From Ligula intestinalis (Eukaryota; Platyhelminthes; Cestoda; Diphyllobothriidea; Diphyllobothriidae), in contig JAYGXS010000003.1 of assembly GCA_036362985.1 (NCBI GenBank), forward strand, positions 76,957,738 to 77,021,737: DNA of 64,000 bases, written 5' to 3'. Below are positions 45,201 to 55,621 of the stretch, one piece after another. A program made the translations under genes and the position numbers. How positions within the stretch are numbered: position 1 is the first letter of the stretch; each line of letters starts with the position of its first letter. The notes beneath the pieces were generated by a model. The model was not told the origin of the DNA. It did not search any database and saw only the letters and a program-made list of their open reading frames with translations.

Positions 45201-48200
45201 AAACATGTCAAAAAAACTTGATGAAGCTGAGGTATACCTTCAATTATATAAAGCGCTTCCGTCACATTTACGTTAATTCGATGACGAAATAATCCATCCA
45301 TATTACTGCCTTTTGCATTTGCTATGTCAAACAACTTTCAAGTCATCGATTTTAATAAGCTGCTAAAATTATTTAGCTATTGAATGCATGTTACCACAAG
45401 ACTGTATAAAATGCGCTCATTTTACTTTGAAAAGAGTATCACTAGAGAAAGGCCTGTTTATTCGCCTAAATGTCTTGCTCTAAGGCAGCATTTAATTGGG
45501 TATGCCTGTAGGGTTAAAAAATAACGAAAGGTGCACCGATACGAAATAGGAATACTGAAAATAAGGAGTATCAGTAACCGAAAGTTTTCTGTCCTACTGT
45601 TTAACAAACCAACAAGCATCCTTAAAATGGCAAGATTTTGAAGGGCAAAAATCGAAAAGATTTCCGAAGTTCAATTAAACTTTCATGAGGTAAGCTAGTT
45701 ACGGCAAGAGGTACTTCTTGGTCACTGAAAATTAGAAATGGCAACCAAAGGTAGCTTCCAGGACTGATCATGCAGTAATAATCTATCATCTGTTGTATCT
45801 GAATAAAAATGTCGGCTACCAACTAGGAATTCAATTTTGCGGCATCGAAAAAGCTGATCAAAATTCACTTGATAGAGCTGCTTGATCTTACATGTGGCAG
45901 ATATTAGGTACAGGTACCTCATGCAGTCAATATAGGGATTCACCTTAGTTCTGCAGGAGAATATGGACTTGGCCTGTTTAATTTCCTTGTTTTTTGACGA
46001 CCTAAAGGCATAACGAAAAAAACTGTTCTCTAAAGCCACAGCAAATTTTATGGGGTAGATTTTGCTTCTACAGAAGATAAAACGAATAAAAAAACCTATA
46101 TTGAAAACAAAATGTGGAATTTGCTTTAAGAATAATACAATTTGTGCTAAATTCAGGTTTTCATTTCGCTGTCATACACAACTACAGCTACATTTAACAC
46201 ACTCAGAGCAAAATTACGCATGTAAATTTCCAGAGAAGGTAAAAAGCTTAACATTAGAAACTGGTGCATGAACCAGAAAACACATTGTAGGCATACTTTT
46301 ACACGGCGAAACACATGTCCAGGATTTTAGGTACTGTCTGTGCTGCAAGTATGATAAACTAAGCCATAGAACTGTCACTGTAACCACGACCAAACAAAAC
46401 GTAGTTTATTTTCATGATCTATTCGTAAAATTTGGGTTAGGAAATCTTTATTGCGGTTGGTTTTACTCAAGATACCAAGGCTATTAATTCATGAATTCGC
46501 GAAAGCACTACAAAAACGCGTATTGTGTACCTAAAATGGTCATATTTAAGGTTTCAGTTGCGCACAGAGGAATCACTGTGGACAAATGAATGCCCATCCA
46601 GTATGCACAGACAGATATATCTATGATTTATTGACTAGATGCTGCCTGATGTGAATTTGGACAAATATTAACAACGTTTTGGAGAAACGCTTTGATGCAC
46701 GGCTCCCTCCTAAATGTATGCATAGGTTCACCTCTAATTTGAAAAAAGACGTTGCGCAATCTGATTGAAAAAGGCGTCATTATTTTACGTGTAGACACTA
46801 TAATAATTGGTGGATGTAATTTTACTTTCAAAAACTTATTTTTTAAATGTCTAGTAGGCTTCTTATAGCTCAAAATAAACGAGGTACTACCCCAGCTTTT
46901 CGAATAAATGTTAAATATAGGAGGATTAACCTAAAAAAGCCGTCTCACATTATATCAAACTGCATCCTCGCGATTGCGTCTTTCAAATGAAAGACAAAGT
47001 TCAACGACAATTAAAGAGGGCAAAATTTCCTTTTGTTACATTTTCTTTAAATAGTAGCTTCAATGAATGCTCATTGTTATCTTAAATTCAAGCATGATAA
47101 TTTGAAATTTTGACAAAATATTAGAATTTTACCGGCAATAAATTGTCCATTTAACGTCACAATGCACTGCAACTGTGCTATAGTTCACGATAGCAAATAA
47201 TCATTTAGCAGCGCTTTAAATTGCAGCTATTTAATGTTCATGAGAATTAAATGGAAGCTGTCGACAGCCTTACAAAATAACAAATGTACGAAGTCCATAT
47301 CTTATCTAGGTCAAATCAGTGTAGGTGGGGCTTAACGGGTTGAATTTGGTCCCGTCTAATTCAGTGGCATGTGGACTGAATTAGACGGGGCAAACTCAAC
47401 CCGTTAAGCCCCACCTATGGAAAATATTTTCACATTGTGCATTCCCCGTTTTCCCGTTTCAACCCCCGATTTCATTGTTTTATCAAAGAAGAGGATGAAA
47501 AATAATGGTTATTGATACCTTTTTGACAAAAATAGATTTCAAGGATCGTTTAAAATAAATTTAGTTAACCCTTAGCACCGGATTGCCTCGCCTGGCCCCG
47601 TCGGGGGCCCCACCTACACTGGGGCGTATGCTGACAGGACAGTAGGAGATTGAGAAAATTGTTCTCAACACAAAAGCCGAATATATAATCAAAATATAAA
47701 GCATGATTTATAGATATTTTGGTACGAAACAAGAGTGGAGACAGCAAGAACGTAGGCAAGAACCATGTCCAGCGACATGTGTATTTCCATCGAGTATCAG
47801 GTACTTTATACTCGATTGGGAGAAACAGTACGTTATGAAGGTAAAAAAATAGGCAGTCAAATACCTGTGCCTAATTTGTCGTTACTGGTATCCTCAGTTT
47901 GAAATCTAATATCATTTTGGGAACGCTTGAATAAAATAAACTGCCTTACGATTCTATTTCACAGGGCTTGAACGTCAGATATTTCACTAATCCATCAATT
48001 TCATTCAGGGCATGTGGAGTAAATGCAATAAAGCCACTTGGATGGATTGCACTTTGCCCGAGATTCTTTAGTCCCACAGTTGTAAGAAAGGAAAACGACT
48101 CAAGCTGCACAATATCTAAATTAATTGAGAAAAAATTACTTCGGAAATTAATTCTTCGGACTGATCCACAAGATCCATGCCAAGGAACAATTTTGCTTCA

Positions 48201-48572
48201 TAGTGTAACTCTGTAGGAAGTTTTGATTTTATGAGACCCCATATTGTTTGTGGGGATGACTTGGTCGTACTATCAAACATGAGGATTATTCTTGTCTATT
48301 TTTTGTAGTGTTGCGATTTTTACTCTTGCTGTCCTTTTCCATGGCATAGTCATTTTTCGAGTTAGTAAAACAAGCACATTTAACATCGAAGTGAGGGACT
48401 ACAAAAAGCTCACAAATTTCCTGTTAAAAAGGCAGGTTAGTTTCTGTCGTAAATTCAGCATAACAATCCCAATATTATCACGTTCTATGTCATCTTATTA
48501 TCAGTGCTCAATTTACCTGGATTTTTACCAAACTTAAATTCGTGAATGCTTCACATAAGTCAAATATGAACA
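42129..48572 (-). CDS. unidentified multi-exon gene (partial, 5' end not found)
   Basis: Six exons (48,572-48,517; 48,420-48,324; 48,115-47,950; 45,189-45,135; 43,676-43,183; 43,028-42,968) were read from splice sites and frames, and every junction is phase-consistent. A 23-nt microexon and a terminal exon (42,243-42,129) complete a plausible 3' end. The visible product is about 354 residues. The first part is mixed and probably folded (FIFDLCEAFTNLSLVKIQ; ELFVVPHFDVKCACF; FIAFTPHALNEIDGLVKYL). A short helical, coiled-coil-like segment follows (LLQKELAAMEQRLQNVQ), then a long acidic Ser-rich region with basic patches, probably disordered. I do not recognise the family. The start must lie upstream of 48,572. 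Confidence 0.65.
42577..42599 (-). CDS. unidentified gene, candidate 23-nt microexon
   Basis: Acceptor gcattgcctatcag|CAG and donor TGGAA|GTATAG. It reads QKEVVRW plus two bases and converts phase 0 to the phase 2 needed by the terminal exon. Supported by phase and splice sites only. Confidence 0.3.
42968..43028 (-). CDS. unidentified gene, exon f
   Basis: Acceptor gccgattttag|G and donor GGAATG|GTATGT. G completes Gln with the previous CA, then VRQTSMRRLSQCSPYGLPGM in phase 0. RRLS fits a basophilic kinase site (PKA/PKC type) by consensus only. Confidence 0.6.
43183..43676 (-). CDS. unidentified gene, exon e, acidic Ser-rich region
   Basis: Acceptor aatcctctttcag|ATG and donor AAAACA|GTAAGT. 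It encodes 164 codons plus two bases, the longest exon. Notable stretches are KLKIQPWSKADVFEEDSASE, DNWTEDESSEGFESS, ISEEEGEEDGF, a CERC motif in HSCERCTPRK, and RQSSMDSDDSGC. Composition suggests a disordered, heavily phosphorylated segment with possible CK2-type sites. The ATG at the exon start is probably internal, because the upstream exon joins in frame. Confidence 0.75.
44170..44660. repeat. diverged R3 AT-rich repeat, in an intron of the minus-strand gene
   Basis: Landmark aaaagccgccatactagcaa then gactgaaatatctt at 44,494-44,530, and a tttaacatttcgtgagg block near 44,593. Same order and spacing as the 35-36.7 kb copies. Confidence 0.5.
45135..45189 (-). CDS. unidentified gene, exon d (coiled-coil-like)
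   Basis: Acceptor cctttttag|G and donor TACAG|GTTAGC, 55 bp. The first base completes Ser, then 18 codons ILLQKELAAMEQRLQNVQ end in phase 0. The spacing of Leu and Met residues suggests an amphipathic helix. Confidence 0.65.
45190..47949. other. intron of the minus-strand gene, otherwise unexplained AT-rich DNA
   Basis: Apart from the MITE at 47,317-47,621, no exon or repeat was recognised in this 2.8-kb intron. Small open frames at 45.6-46.9 kb are AT-rich and lack domain features. Confidence 0.5.
47317..47621. mobile_element. hAT-like MITE with an internal foldback, in an intron of the minus-strand gene
   Basis: Terminal inverted repeats are perfect over 15 bp: CAGTGTAGGTGGGGC at 47,317-47,331 and its complement at 47,607-47,621. 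A CAGTG start is typical of hAT-type ends. The flanking 8-mers ggtcaaat and gggcgtat match at 5 of 8 positions, compatible with a decayed 8-bp target duplication. A second, larger palindrome (47,322-47,365 against 47,375-47,417, 9-nt loop) lies inside. No transposase frame is present, so it is non-autonomous. Confidence 0.6.
47950..48115 (-). CDS. unidentified gene, exon c
   Basis: Acceptor ttttttctcaattaatttag|AT and donor ATC|GTAAGG. A+AT gives Asn, then 54 codons including IVQLESFSFLTTVGLKNLG, FIAFTPHALNEIDGLVKYL and TFKPCEIE, ending in phase 2. It has the look of a folded domain. An alternative upstream acceptor (cttcctacag at about 48,213) opens a different frame that ends in TAG, so it would make a truncated form if used. 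Confidence 0.65.
48324..48420 (-). CDS. unidentified gene, exon b
   Basis: Acceptor gcctttttaacag|GAA, with a strong pyrimidine tract, and donor AAGA|GTAAAA. It encodes EICELFVVPHFDVKCACF followed by a hydrophilic TNSKNDYAMEKDSK, ending in phase 1. The opposite strand also has an open frame with passable splice sites, but only the minus reading links in phase to neighbours on both sides. Confidence 0.6.
48517..48572 (-). CDS. unidentified gene, exon a
   Basis: Acceptor aacctgcag|TG and donor CCAG|GTAAAT. Two bases complete a codon begun upstream; 18 codons follow, FIFDLCEAFTNLSLVKIQ, ending in phase 0. It is separated from the next exon by a 96-bp intron. A possible preceding exon at about 48,660-48,625 is phase-compatible but unconvincing. 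Confidence 0.6.
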
Positions 48573-49479
48573 CTGCAGGTTTACAAGAACCGAAAACCCC
48601 CACAGGGTGCATTTCTTCGTTTACTTTGTGATGTAGTTAATCCCAGGAATATAAACAATATCCTGTAAATTTATTATTTAAATTAAACTTGTCCTGCCAC
48701 GTTTTTTCAAACTGTGAACTACTCTATCCTAAGATGGGTTTGGGCTGATTATTGTTACGAAGTTTTAAAAGAAGTCTCCCTCAATTATGCTTTTAGAATT
48801 ATGTAAAAATCTTTAAAATAGAGGTTGTTTAAATAAGCTTCGTCATCCGGCGTGATGGGCAGGTCACGCTGCCTATTTATCGTTATAACGGAAAAAATTA
48901 AGTAGCACTTATTATAATTTTTTCGTCATGATATTTGGGCTTTGTTAACCACGCTGCGCATATTGATTTACTTATAAATCGACTCATGTAAAATTCTTCC
49001 TTGATTTGTTGCCCGACGCTGGACTTTCTCGAAACGGATTTGTCTTTTGCAAACCATGGTCGTCGCGCCTGTATGCTACATTTAGGTGAGGCTGAACAAA
49101 GTTGACAGAGTCTAACCGCTAAGAATCTATGTCGCTCACGTAACGTGACTTCATGCTGCCAGTTTTTGTGTAATTAGTTGGATGCAAGGGGAGGAGGGCA
49201 CATGGGTAAGGTTGACAAGTAGGGTCTTAGAAAGGTCCTTATGTATGGTAGCGACCTTCGTGAATGTCAAAATGGTGTCTTTCAAGGACAGCAGGATTTT
49301 TTTCCAAGAATTCAGGAGAAAATATTCTAAAGGCACGTTCAGTTCAATGTGTCATGCTATTTTATATTTTGACCACCTCATTAACATGTCCTAAAGATAT
49401 ATAATTCAAGGTCATCCATGTGCCCAACTCCTTGTGAGTTTCCACGTAACCTTCTAACAAATAAATTTTATATTTTAGG
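48573..49479. other. stretch likely to hold further 5' exons, none confirmed
   Basis: Exon a needs a preceding exon ending in phase 1. A minus-strand frame at 49,336-49,151 (61 codons) looks moderately protein-like, but no phase-compatible donor was found. Nothing else is recognised. Confidence 0.35.
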
Positions 49480-49595
49480 CCCGGAGGGCCTCGTCATTGC
49501 AAACGTAGTGCTGTGGTAAAAATAAATACAAAGTTTATAAATGCTGCCCTGTGTGGGCAACCACATAGACAGCGGGAGTGTTTAGTATGGTAGAC
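49480..49595 (-). mobile_element. 3' end fragment of LINE family B
   Basis: Matches 53,304-53,430 closely: hairpin ggcccggagggcc, then tcgtcattgcaaacgtagtg, ggcaaccacatagacagcgg and gagtgtttagta. Only the 3'-UTR end remains, as in a 5'-truncated insertion; sequence beyond 49,595 no longer matches. Confidence 0.7.
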
Positions 49596-50714
49596 AGATA
49601 ATTAAATATTGCCAAAATATCGTCATTTAAATAAAATAGTCAAAACGTTCTGAAAAGTATGGTGAACTAAGGGGGAACCAATGAAAAAACTTCAAACATT
49701 AAAGTGGGAGCAGAACTCAGCGGACCCCCACTTGAAAAAATACGTAGGAGAAAAAATTACTTCTATAAAAATTAAGAGGTTGGTTGATAGGATTGTTGTG
49801 ATACAATGAGACAGGACTGTTGGTGAGAACATATGAGAGTTCGAAATCATTAAGCAGCAGAGGCCACTGTTCGCCAGCATAACACCGCCCCACTGGCTCT
49901 AGGATCAACCATCAGGGAGATGAGACAGGAGACGGTCATAGCGGACAACCTGGTCGAAAGGAGGAGGAAATGGTAGAGATCACGTGATCAACACCAAAAC
50001 GTCGGAGATGCGATTTTGTGGACTGCAGAGACCAGCAACGAGCTGGCGAGAATAGCAGCACCACCACAAGCAGGACTAAAGACCATAGTCAGAATTGTAA
50101 AACGGAGAATGGTAATGATGATTGGACAGAGTAGGGGACTAAACACCGCTGCAAATATCACTCTATAGATGATAAATCGGCATACCATTGCTTAAATACT
50201 TGTTTATAAGAGATTTATTTGACTAAAGCTTAGGTCTAAGCAACAATTTCTAATACATAACAATGAAGACTTCACATTTTCCGCAGAAAATCTACTTTTG
50301 TCGATGTTCGAATGCAACATGTTTACTTAGTCAGCATAGTTGCCTTCACACCATATTTTATACCGCAGGCAAACATGAGAGTTCCAAAATGTATCTCCCA
50401 GGTAAAGCAATTCATATAAATCATGAAGATCCCCGTGGGTCAATACTTCAAAGCTTTACGTAACAAACGCCGAATTAACGGCAACACCTCCTATTATAAG
50501 GGACTAAGAATCTTCAATCGGTTTAAATATCTTGCCTCAAAGTCTTATTTTCAAAATATTTCTTGATAATAATTAGGATGGTATGGTACCAATGGTTTCG
50601 TTGAAGTGGAACGTGCAGTGTGATTGCCTGTGTGTGTGACTTTCATATATTTCTCATGCAACTATCGCAGTGGCTTAATTTACTTGGAAGAAAATCTAAC
50701 CGCTGTGATCTTTA
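49596..50714. other. no feature recognised
   Basis: Possibly LINE 3'-UTR or unique DNA. No reverse transcriptase or endonuclease motif is present, and the open frames are short. Confidence 0.4.
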
Positions 50715-53300
50715 TAATTCATTATATATGAGGGGGATAGACAGAGCCTCGAGGATGACTTCGGAGATGTGTCGTTTGTACGAATTCAAACAATCAGTCA
50801 GCTGAAGGGCATATTCTTCTCTCTTGACGAGTTTGAACACGATGATAAGAACTCCTATGCATTGCCTATAATAGAGAGGGAAAGATTGAGCCTATCTATT
50901 TGACCTTCGTATGGTAGACCCCCTAAGTGGTTGAAAAATTTGCCGTCCTTCTTTAAACTTTCTCCAGCACTGCGTTATCTTTCTTAATCCAGAGGAACCA
51001 CGCGTGGACGCAATATTCTACGATCGGCCGAACAAATGTTCTGAAGAATCGCCTAAAAAGCTCCTCATCAAAATATAGGAAGGACCTTCTGATCACTCTT
51101 AGGATGCCCATAGCCTCCTTTGAGGTTTTAGCACAGTGAGTGGATGGTTTATGTTGGGCTTCATACATGCACCTAGATCCCGTAGTTCGTTCACTTGTCC
51201 GAGTTTGTGACCTCAGATCAAGTAGTCGTACTCAGATGGTATCACCTTTCTGTGAAAAGTCCGTAGGCGGATGACTTGCCTTTTACTGAAATTCAGCTGC
51301 AGTAGCCACTATTGACACAACTTTTGCAAGCGATCCGAGTCATTGTGTAAAGTTTGTCTGTCCTCTGAGCTTTTGATTGACTTCCAAATCTTTAGATCGT
51401 CTGCAAACATGACTTTCGCACAGGCGGTCAATCGAGGTATTCGTTCGCATATACCAGAAACAGAATGGGACCCAGAACACTTTCCAGGGGAACCCCACGG
51501 GAAACGGTTTTTCTTTCTGATTTGGTGTCTCCAATACGAACTCGCTGACGCTTGTCTGCTAGAAAGTCGGTTAAAAATTTGAGTAGATTTCCAGTTACAC
51601 CTATTTGATGCGGCTTTGATATATGTCATCTGTGTGGAACCTTATCGAATGTGTTGTTTAAACCAATGTAGATAGTATCGACCGACGAACACATTTCCAA
51701 AGAATTCGTCTAGCTTTTAATGGATTTTAGCAGGTTATTGAGACGAGGTCGGCCACTTTAGAATCCATGTTGCGCTGCGATGAGCAAGTTGTTCTCCTCA
51801 ATGTGTCTCATTAGTTCTGATGTGATTACTTTCTCAATTAGTTTGCAAAAATGCTTATGAGACTAACTGGTCTAAAGCTGTTAATCGATGACCTCTCACT
51901 TCCTTTATAAATAGGGGTAACGTTGGCCAGCTTTGAGTCAGTAGGCAGTGACCCCTTCTCCATCGACCTTCCGAAAATCTTGAAAAGTGGGGAGGCCAGT
52001 CGTTTTGCGAGCTCATTCAGAAGTTTCGCTGATAAGCCATCCGGACGAGGTGATTTAGTAGACTATGGTGGTCTCAGGGTTCTTCTTTTTGCGTCTATTG
52101 CAAACGATACCGTGCTAATTGTATCCGATGCTGAGACAATATATCGATGTTCCTCTTCTTTAAAAGGCGACTCCTCCGTATACACAGATAAAAAAGAAGT
52201 TCGAAACAATATTCGCCTTATCTGAGTTATCGGTATGCTTGTTAACCTGGTTATCTTTCAGACAAAGAATGGAATCTCAATTGCGCTTTGCCTTATTCAC
52301 GTAAGAAAAGGACCCTTTTGGTTTGTTAGCTATTCCCTTGATTACTTCTGTCTGAAAGGCCAATTGTTCTTTTCCTGGTAGTTTTTTACATATATTTTGC
52401 TGTTTCCTAAATTCGGAGAAGGGTTCGGGCTGTTGATACTTGGCATGTGATTTCCATAGCCTTCGTATTTTCTTGATAATCGGTGCCACCCATTCCGTCC
52501 GGAAGATGCGCAAGCCTTTATTAAGCGGGCAAAAATTCTCTACTAATTGCTGTATAAAGTTCCTCAAGCACTATGCGTCTTTCGGGTCAGGTGCATATGC
52601 AGTGCTCCAGTCAGGCTCGTAAAGTAGTCGCTTCATTTTAGTGTAAACCCATTTTCATACATTTCTCTCGCTTATTGCACGAGCGACGGGTACCAAAAAA
52701 GGGCTGTACTTCAAAACAAGAATCCAGTGATCCCTTTGGCCAAAAGGGGTCTGAGTATTCAATACAAGGATACAGTTTTCATCTTTTTCAATGACGAGAT
52801 CCAGACAGCTGGGCTGTTGGTCACTTCGAACCGTGTGTCCATTGTGACATATTGGGTAAGTAATTTGTCACTTACCCAATGAAGTAGTTTCTCGTATAAG
52901 TAGCGATTTTCGATTCCCAAGTGGTAAGTCAGAAGGAGAAAGGGCTTTAACCGGGAGAGGATAGTCGAGATAACTATTCGAAACGTCAGACAACAAATAT
53001 ACCTCTCCCAGTGAACACCCTTTCTCCTTCTGAAATAGTTTCTGTTTGAATGACTTTCCGATCGCGCGCTATGCATCTATTCCAAATCAATGTCCGGAGA
53101 GTGAAGATCTCCGAGTATTAAGCCATTTTTGCTACGGCAGATTTGTTCTGCCTCAGTGATGAGTGCATCGTCCGCGTCCATTCATTACCCTGGGATCTAT
53201 ATACTAGAGCAATATGGAGGTCAGGTTGGTTTGGTACCCTCGGTTTTAAAACAAATTATTTTGCATGAATTATTCCTGCGTGCTGACAAACTATCTATAA
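50715..53300 (-). mobile_element. LINE family A, copy 1 (CR1/jockey-type), degenerate
   Basis: On the minus strand the order is as follows. An endonuclease C-terminal part is around 53,250-52,700 (IALVYRSQ, LGDLHSPDIDLE, THYVTMDTRFEVTNS-type). A linker with a PEWV-like VAPIIKKIRRLWKSH block is at 52,567-52,277. Reverse transcriptase pieces include KVMFADDLKIWKSIKSSEDR (51,629-51,309), and the thumb region FFRTFVRPIVEYCVHAW is at 51,168-50,953. FADD is a variant of the catalytic YADD box. Many stops and frameshifts. The 3' end near 50,715 matches that of copy 2 (59,598). The endonuclease N-terminal part is absent. Confidence 0.85.
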
Positions 53301-53524
53301 AATTTTTTTTATATTTTTGGCCCGAAGGGCTTCGTCATTGCAAACTTAGTGCTGTAGAAAAATTAATGCAAAGTTGATGCATGCTGCTCTCCGTGAACAA
53401 CCACATAGGCAGTGGGAGCGTTTAGTACTGTTGGCAGATAAGCAGCCTTCGCACATATTCGATCCACATGACGTGACAATGCTAGTTTATTTGTGTAGCT
53501 TAGACCCAAGTCTTGTATGGTGAA

Positions 53525-54106
53525 TCAATCTACAAGTGGAGTATTTTGAAAAAATAGTGGACGAGGAAGCGTGGCGGGACCGAAAAACATGAAACTACAT
53601 TTGAATGGAGAAAACTCTATCTGCCAGGTAGCACCCCAACGTGAGAGTGTCAGCAGGTCTACGTTTATTTTATCAACGCATAAATTGGCTGTGTCCTTAG
53701 AAAATGAGGATATGCATTTAAGTTCATCTGCATCAATGAGATTGTGTGCATTGTACAGAACATTTGACATTTCATTCATGTATAGAATGAAGAGTAGAGG
53801 ACCTAATACAGTGCCTTGAAAAACGCCACTCGAGATCAGCTGAGCAGTGGAGTAACTTTTACCTACCAAGACCTTCTGGCTGCGGTTAGACAAGTAGGAG
53901 CCAATGAAGTAGAGGAGAGAGGGACGGATGCCAATGGCTTTCAATTTTACCAATAGCCGTCTGTGCGGTACCTCATGAAAGGCTTTGCTCAGGTCAAAAT
54001 AGATAACAACTACGAATTGCCGCTCGTTACGGAGGGAAGTGATGTAGTTAAGAAAAGCTAAGTGACACGTCTCGCATGATCGCCCGGGTAGAAAACCATG
54101 CTGCAA
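53525..54106 (-). pseudogene. LINE B reverse transcriptase (inactive)
   Basis: Motifs in order: QHGFLPGRSCETCHLAFLNY, VVVIYFDLSKAFHEVPHRRL, GVFQGTVLGPLLFILYMNEM, then IDADELKC where an active enzyme has Y-A-D-D, and WQIEFSPFKCSFMFF. Changes at two positions of the catalytic box (Tyr to Asp, second Asp to Glu) and stops on both sides show that it is dead. Confidence 0.9.
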
Positions 54107-55144
54107 GTCGCTTTAAAGCTTGTTTTATAGGCAAAAATCAAGAATTTGATTAAAAATTATCTTTTCAGAAGTTTGGTTAGTGTCGGGGTTTTATGAACAC
54201 GGTGGTAGTTTTTTATGTCCGAACGAGATCCTGACTTAAAGACTGGAAGAATAATGGATGTCTTCCAAGTGTCAGGAAAGAAACCATTTGAGAGAAAGAC
54301 TGAAAATATATGGCTAAGTTATTTGAGAAAATTCGACACTCTTTTGATAACTGAGTTGGGAATACCGTCAATTCTCGAAGCGTGTGAGTTTTTTAGACGA
54401 GGTATATGCTAACAAATTAATTCTATGGAGAAATCAATGTTTCCGAGAGTATTGTCTGAGTATGGTTGAAACGATGGGACTGGTTCGCATTCGTTCGCAC
54501 AATGCTTTGCAACGAAAGCATTTAACAATTCAGCCTTGTCAGACTCGTCGAGAACAAATGTTTTTTTTCATTAAGCAATGGGGCATTTCAATTCCTCGAT
54601 TTGCGGAGGACTTACGACAAAACAGTTTTGCAACTGATTTCGCAGAGTTTGACTCGCTAAGGGCGCAAGATTCCCTGTGCTGGTCACGCGCAAGAGGAAT
54701 CTTCGACGCTAATTCAAAGATCTCGGCGATCCTTAGATGCACAGACAGTGAACTACTAGATCGATCTTTCAGCTGCTTCCATAATTTCTTTAGTTCGGGA
54801 AAAAGAAAATGAGGGATCGTCGATTCTGTTGCGTAGGGATTCGCAATTTTAGTGGGCAAAAATTCCAGAATTTTATTAGAAACGACTGACATGAGGTCAG
54901 CAAGATATGCAGCGTCGTTAATGGAGGAGAGACTCTGCCAGTCTAATGAGTCAAGAAAATTGTCGATTAAGCTAATGTCTGCGAGGTCATAAGCATGATA
55001 GGTACGACCAGCACAAGCCTTTTCCATAGAAGAAAGCGGAAGACAACAGTAAATTAATGTGTGATCACTTTTAAAGATGTCCTGCTTAAAGTAAACGAAG
55101 AGGGGAGCAATGCCGTTTGTAAAAACCAGATCTGGGAAATGATT

Positions 55145-55615
55145 CTATCCTGTTGGGGAACGAACCAGTTGAGACCAGTTAGAAAAATTAATGGTATCTA
55201 GGAAAAGCTGAAATTTACGTGGACAACAGTTTAAAAGCCAGTCGATTTCGGGAAAATTAAAATCTGCAGCAATAATTTTAACTTCAAAAGTGGATTCTGA
55301 AATAAATTTGAATATCTCACACAGACTTGCATCTTCTTCAGATGAAGAGTTAGGAGGATTATATACACAGCCGATAATCGCCTTTTGCCGGGGCGACAGG
55401 AAAATGGAAGCTAAAAAGTAATTTCCAGAGAAGGCCGTGCTATTTACATAAAACGGAAAGTGCCTAAATGGCGCTCTAATGTAGAGAAGACAACCACCAC
55501 CACGCTTATTTATGCGATCATGACGATAGAGATCATACTCGTCTATGATAAGGGAGGAGCCAGAAATGATTGGATGAGTCCAAGATTCTGTAATGCATAT
55601 AACATCGGGCATCAT
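55145..55615 (-). pseudogene. LINE B endonuclease domain (partial)
   Basis: Reads DVICITESWTHPIISGSSLI, NKRGGGCLLYIR, IGCVYNPPNSSSEED and AADFNFPEIDWLL. The ITESW glutamate, the GGG loop and the DFN-P-IDW block are hallmarks of LINE apurinic-type endonucleases. The first strand, before TESW, is cut off at 55,618. Confidence 0.85.
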
Positions 55616-55621
55616 CTCAAG

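Larger units (their letters stand above)
53304..55618 (-). mobile_element. LINE family B, copy 1 (CR1/jockey-type), 5'-truncated, internally deleted
   Basis: The minus strand carries endonuclease (55,615-55,145), linker (55,027-54,539), reverse transcriptase (54,106-53,525) and a short 3' end with the hairpin gcccttcgggcc at 53,314-53,327. Compared with copy 2 at the right edge, the reverse transcriptase thumb and most of the 3'-UTR are missing between DRICAKAA (about 53,430) and the 3' end, a deletion of roughly a kilobase. Its 3' end abuts family A copy 1 at about 53,300. Confidence 0.85.

Noticed and set aside
47968..48216. Plus-strand frame opposite exon c
   Set aside because: It has an acceptor-like tract, but no donor and no phase-compatible partner; the minus reading fits both neighbours.
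48292..48537. Plus-strand frame opposite exon b with passable splice sites
   Set aside because: No linked exons on the plus strand, whereas the minus-strand exon b connects in phase on both sides.
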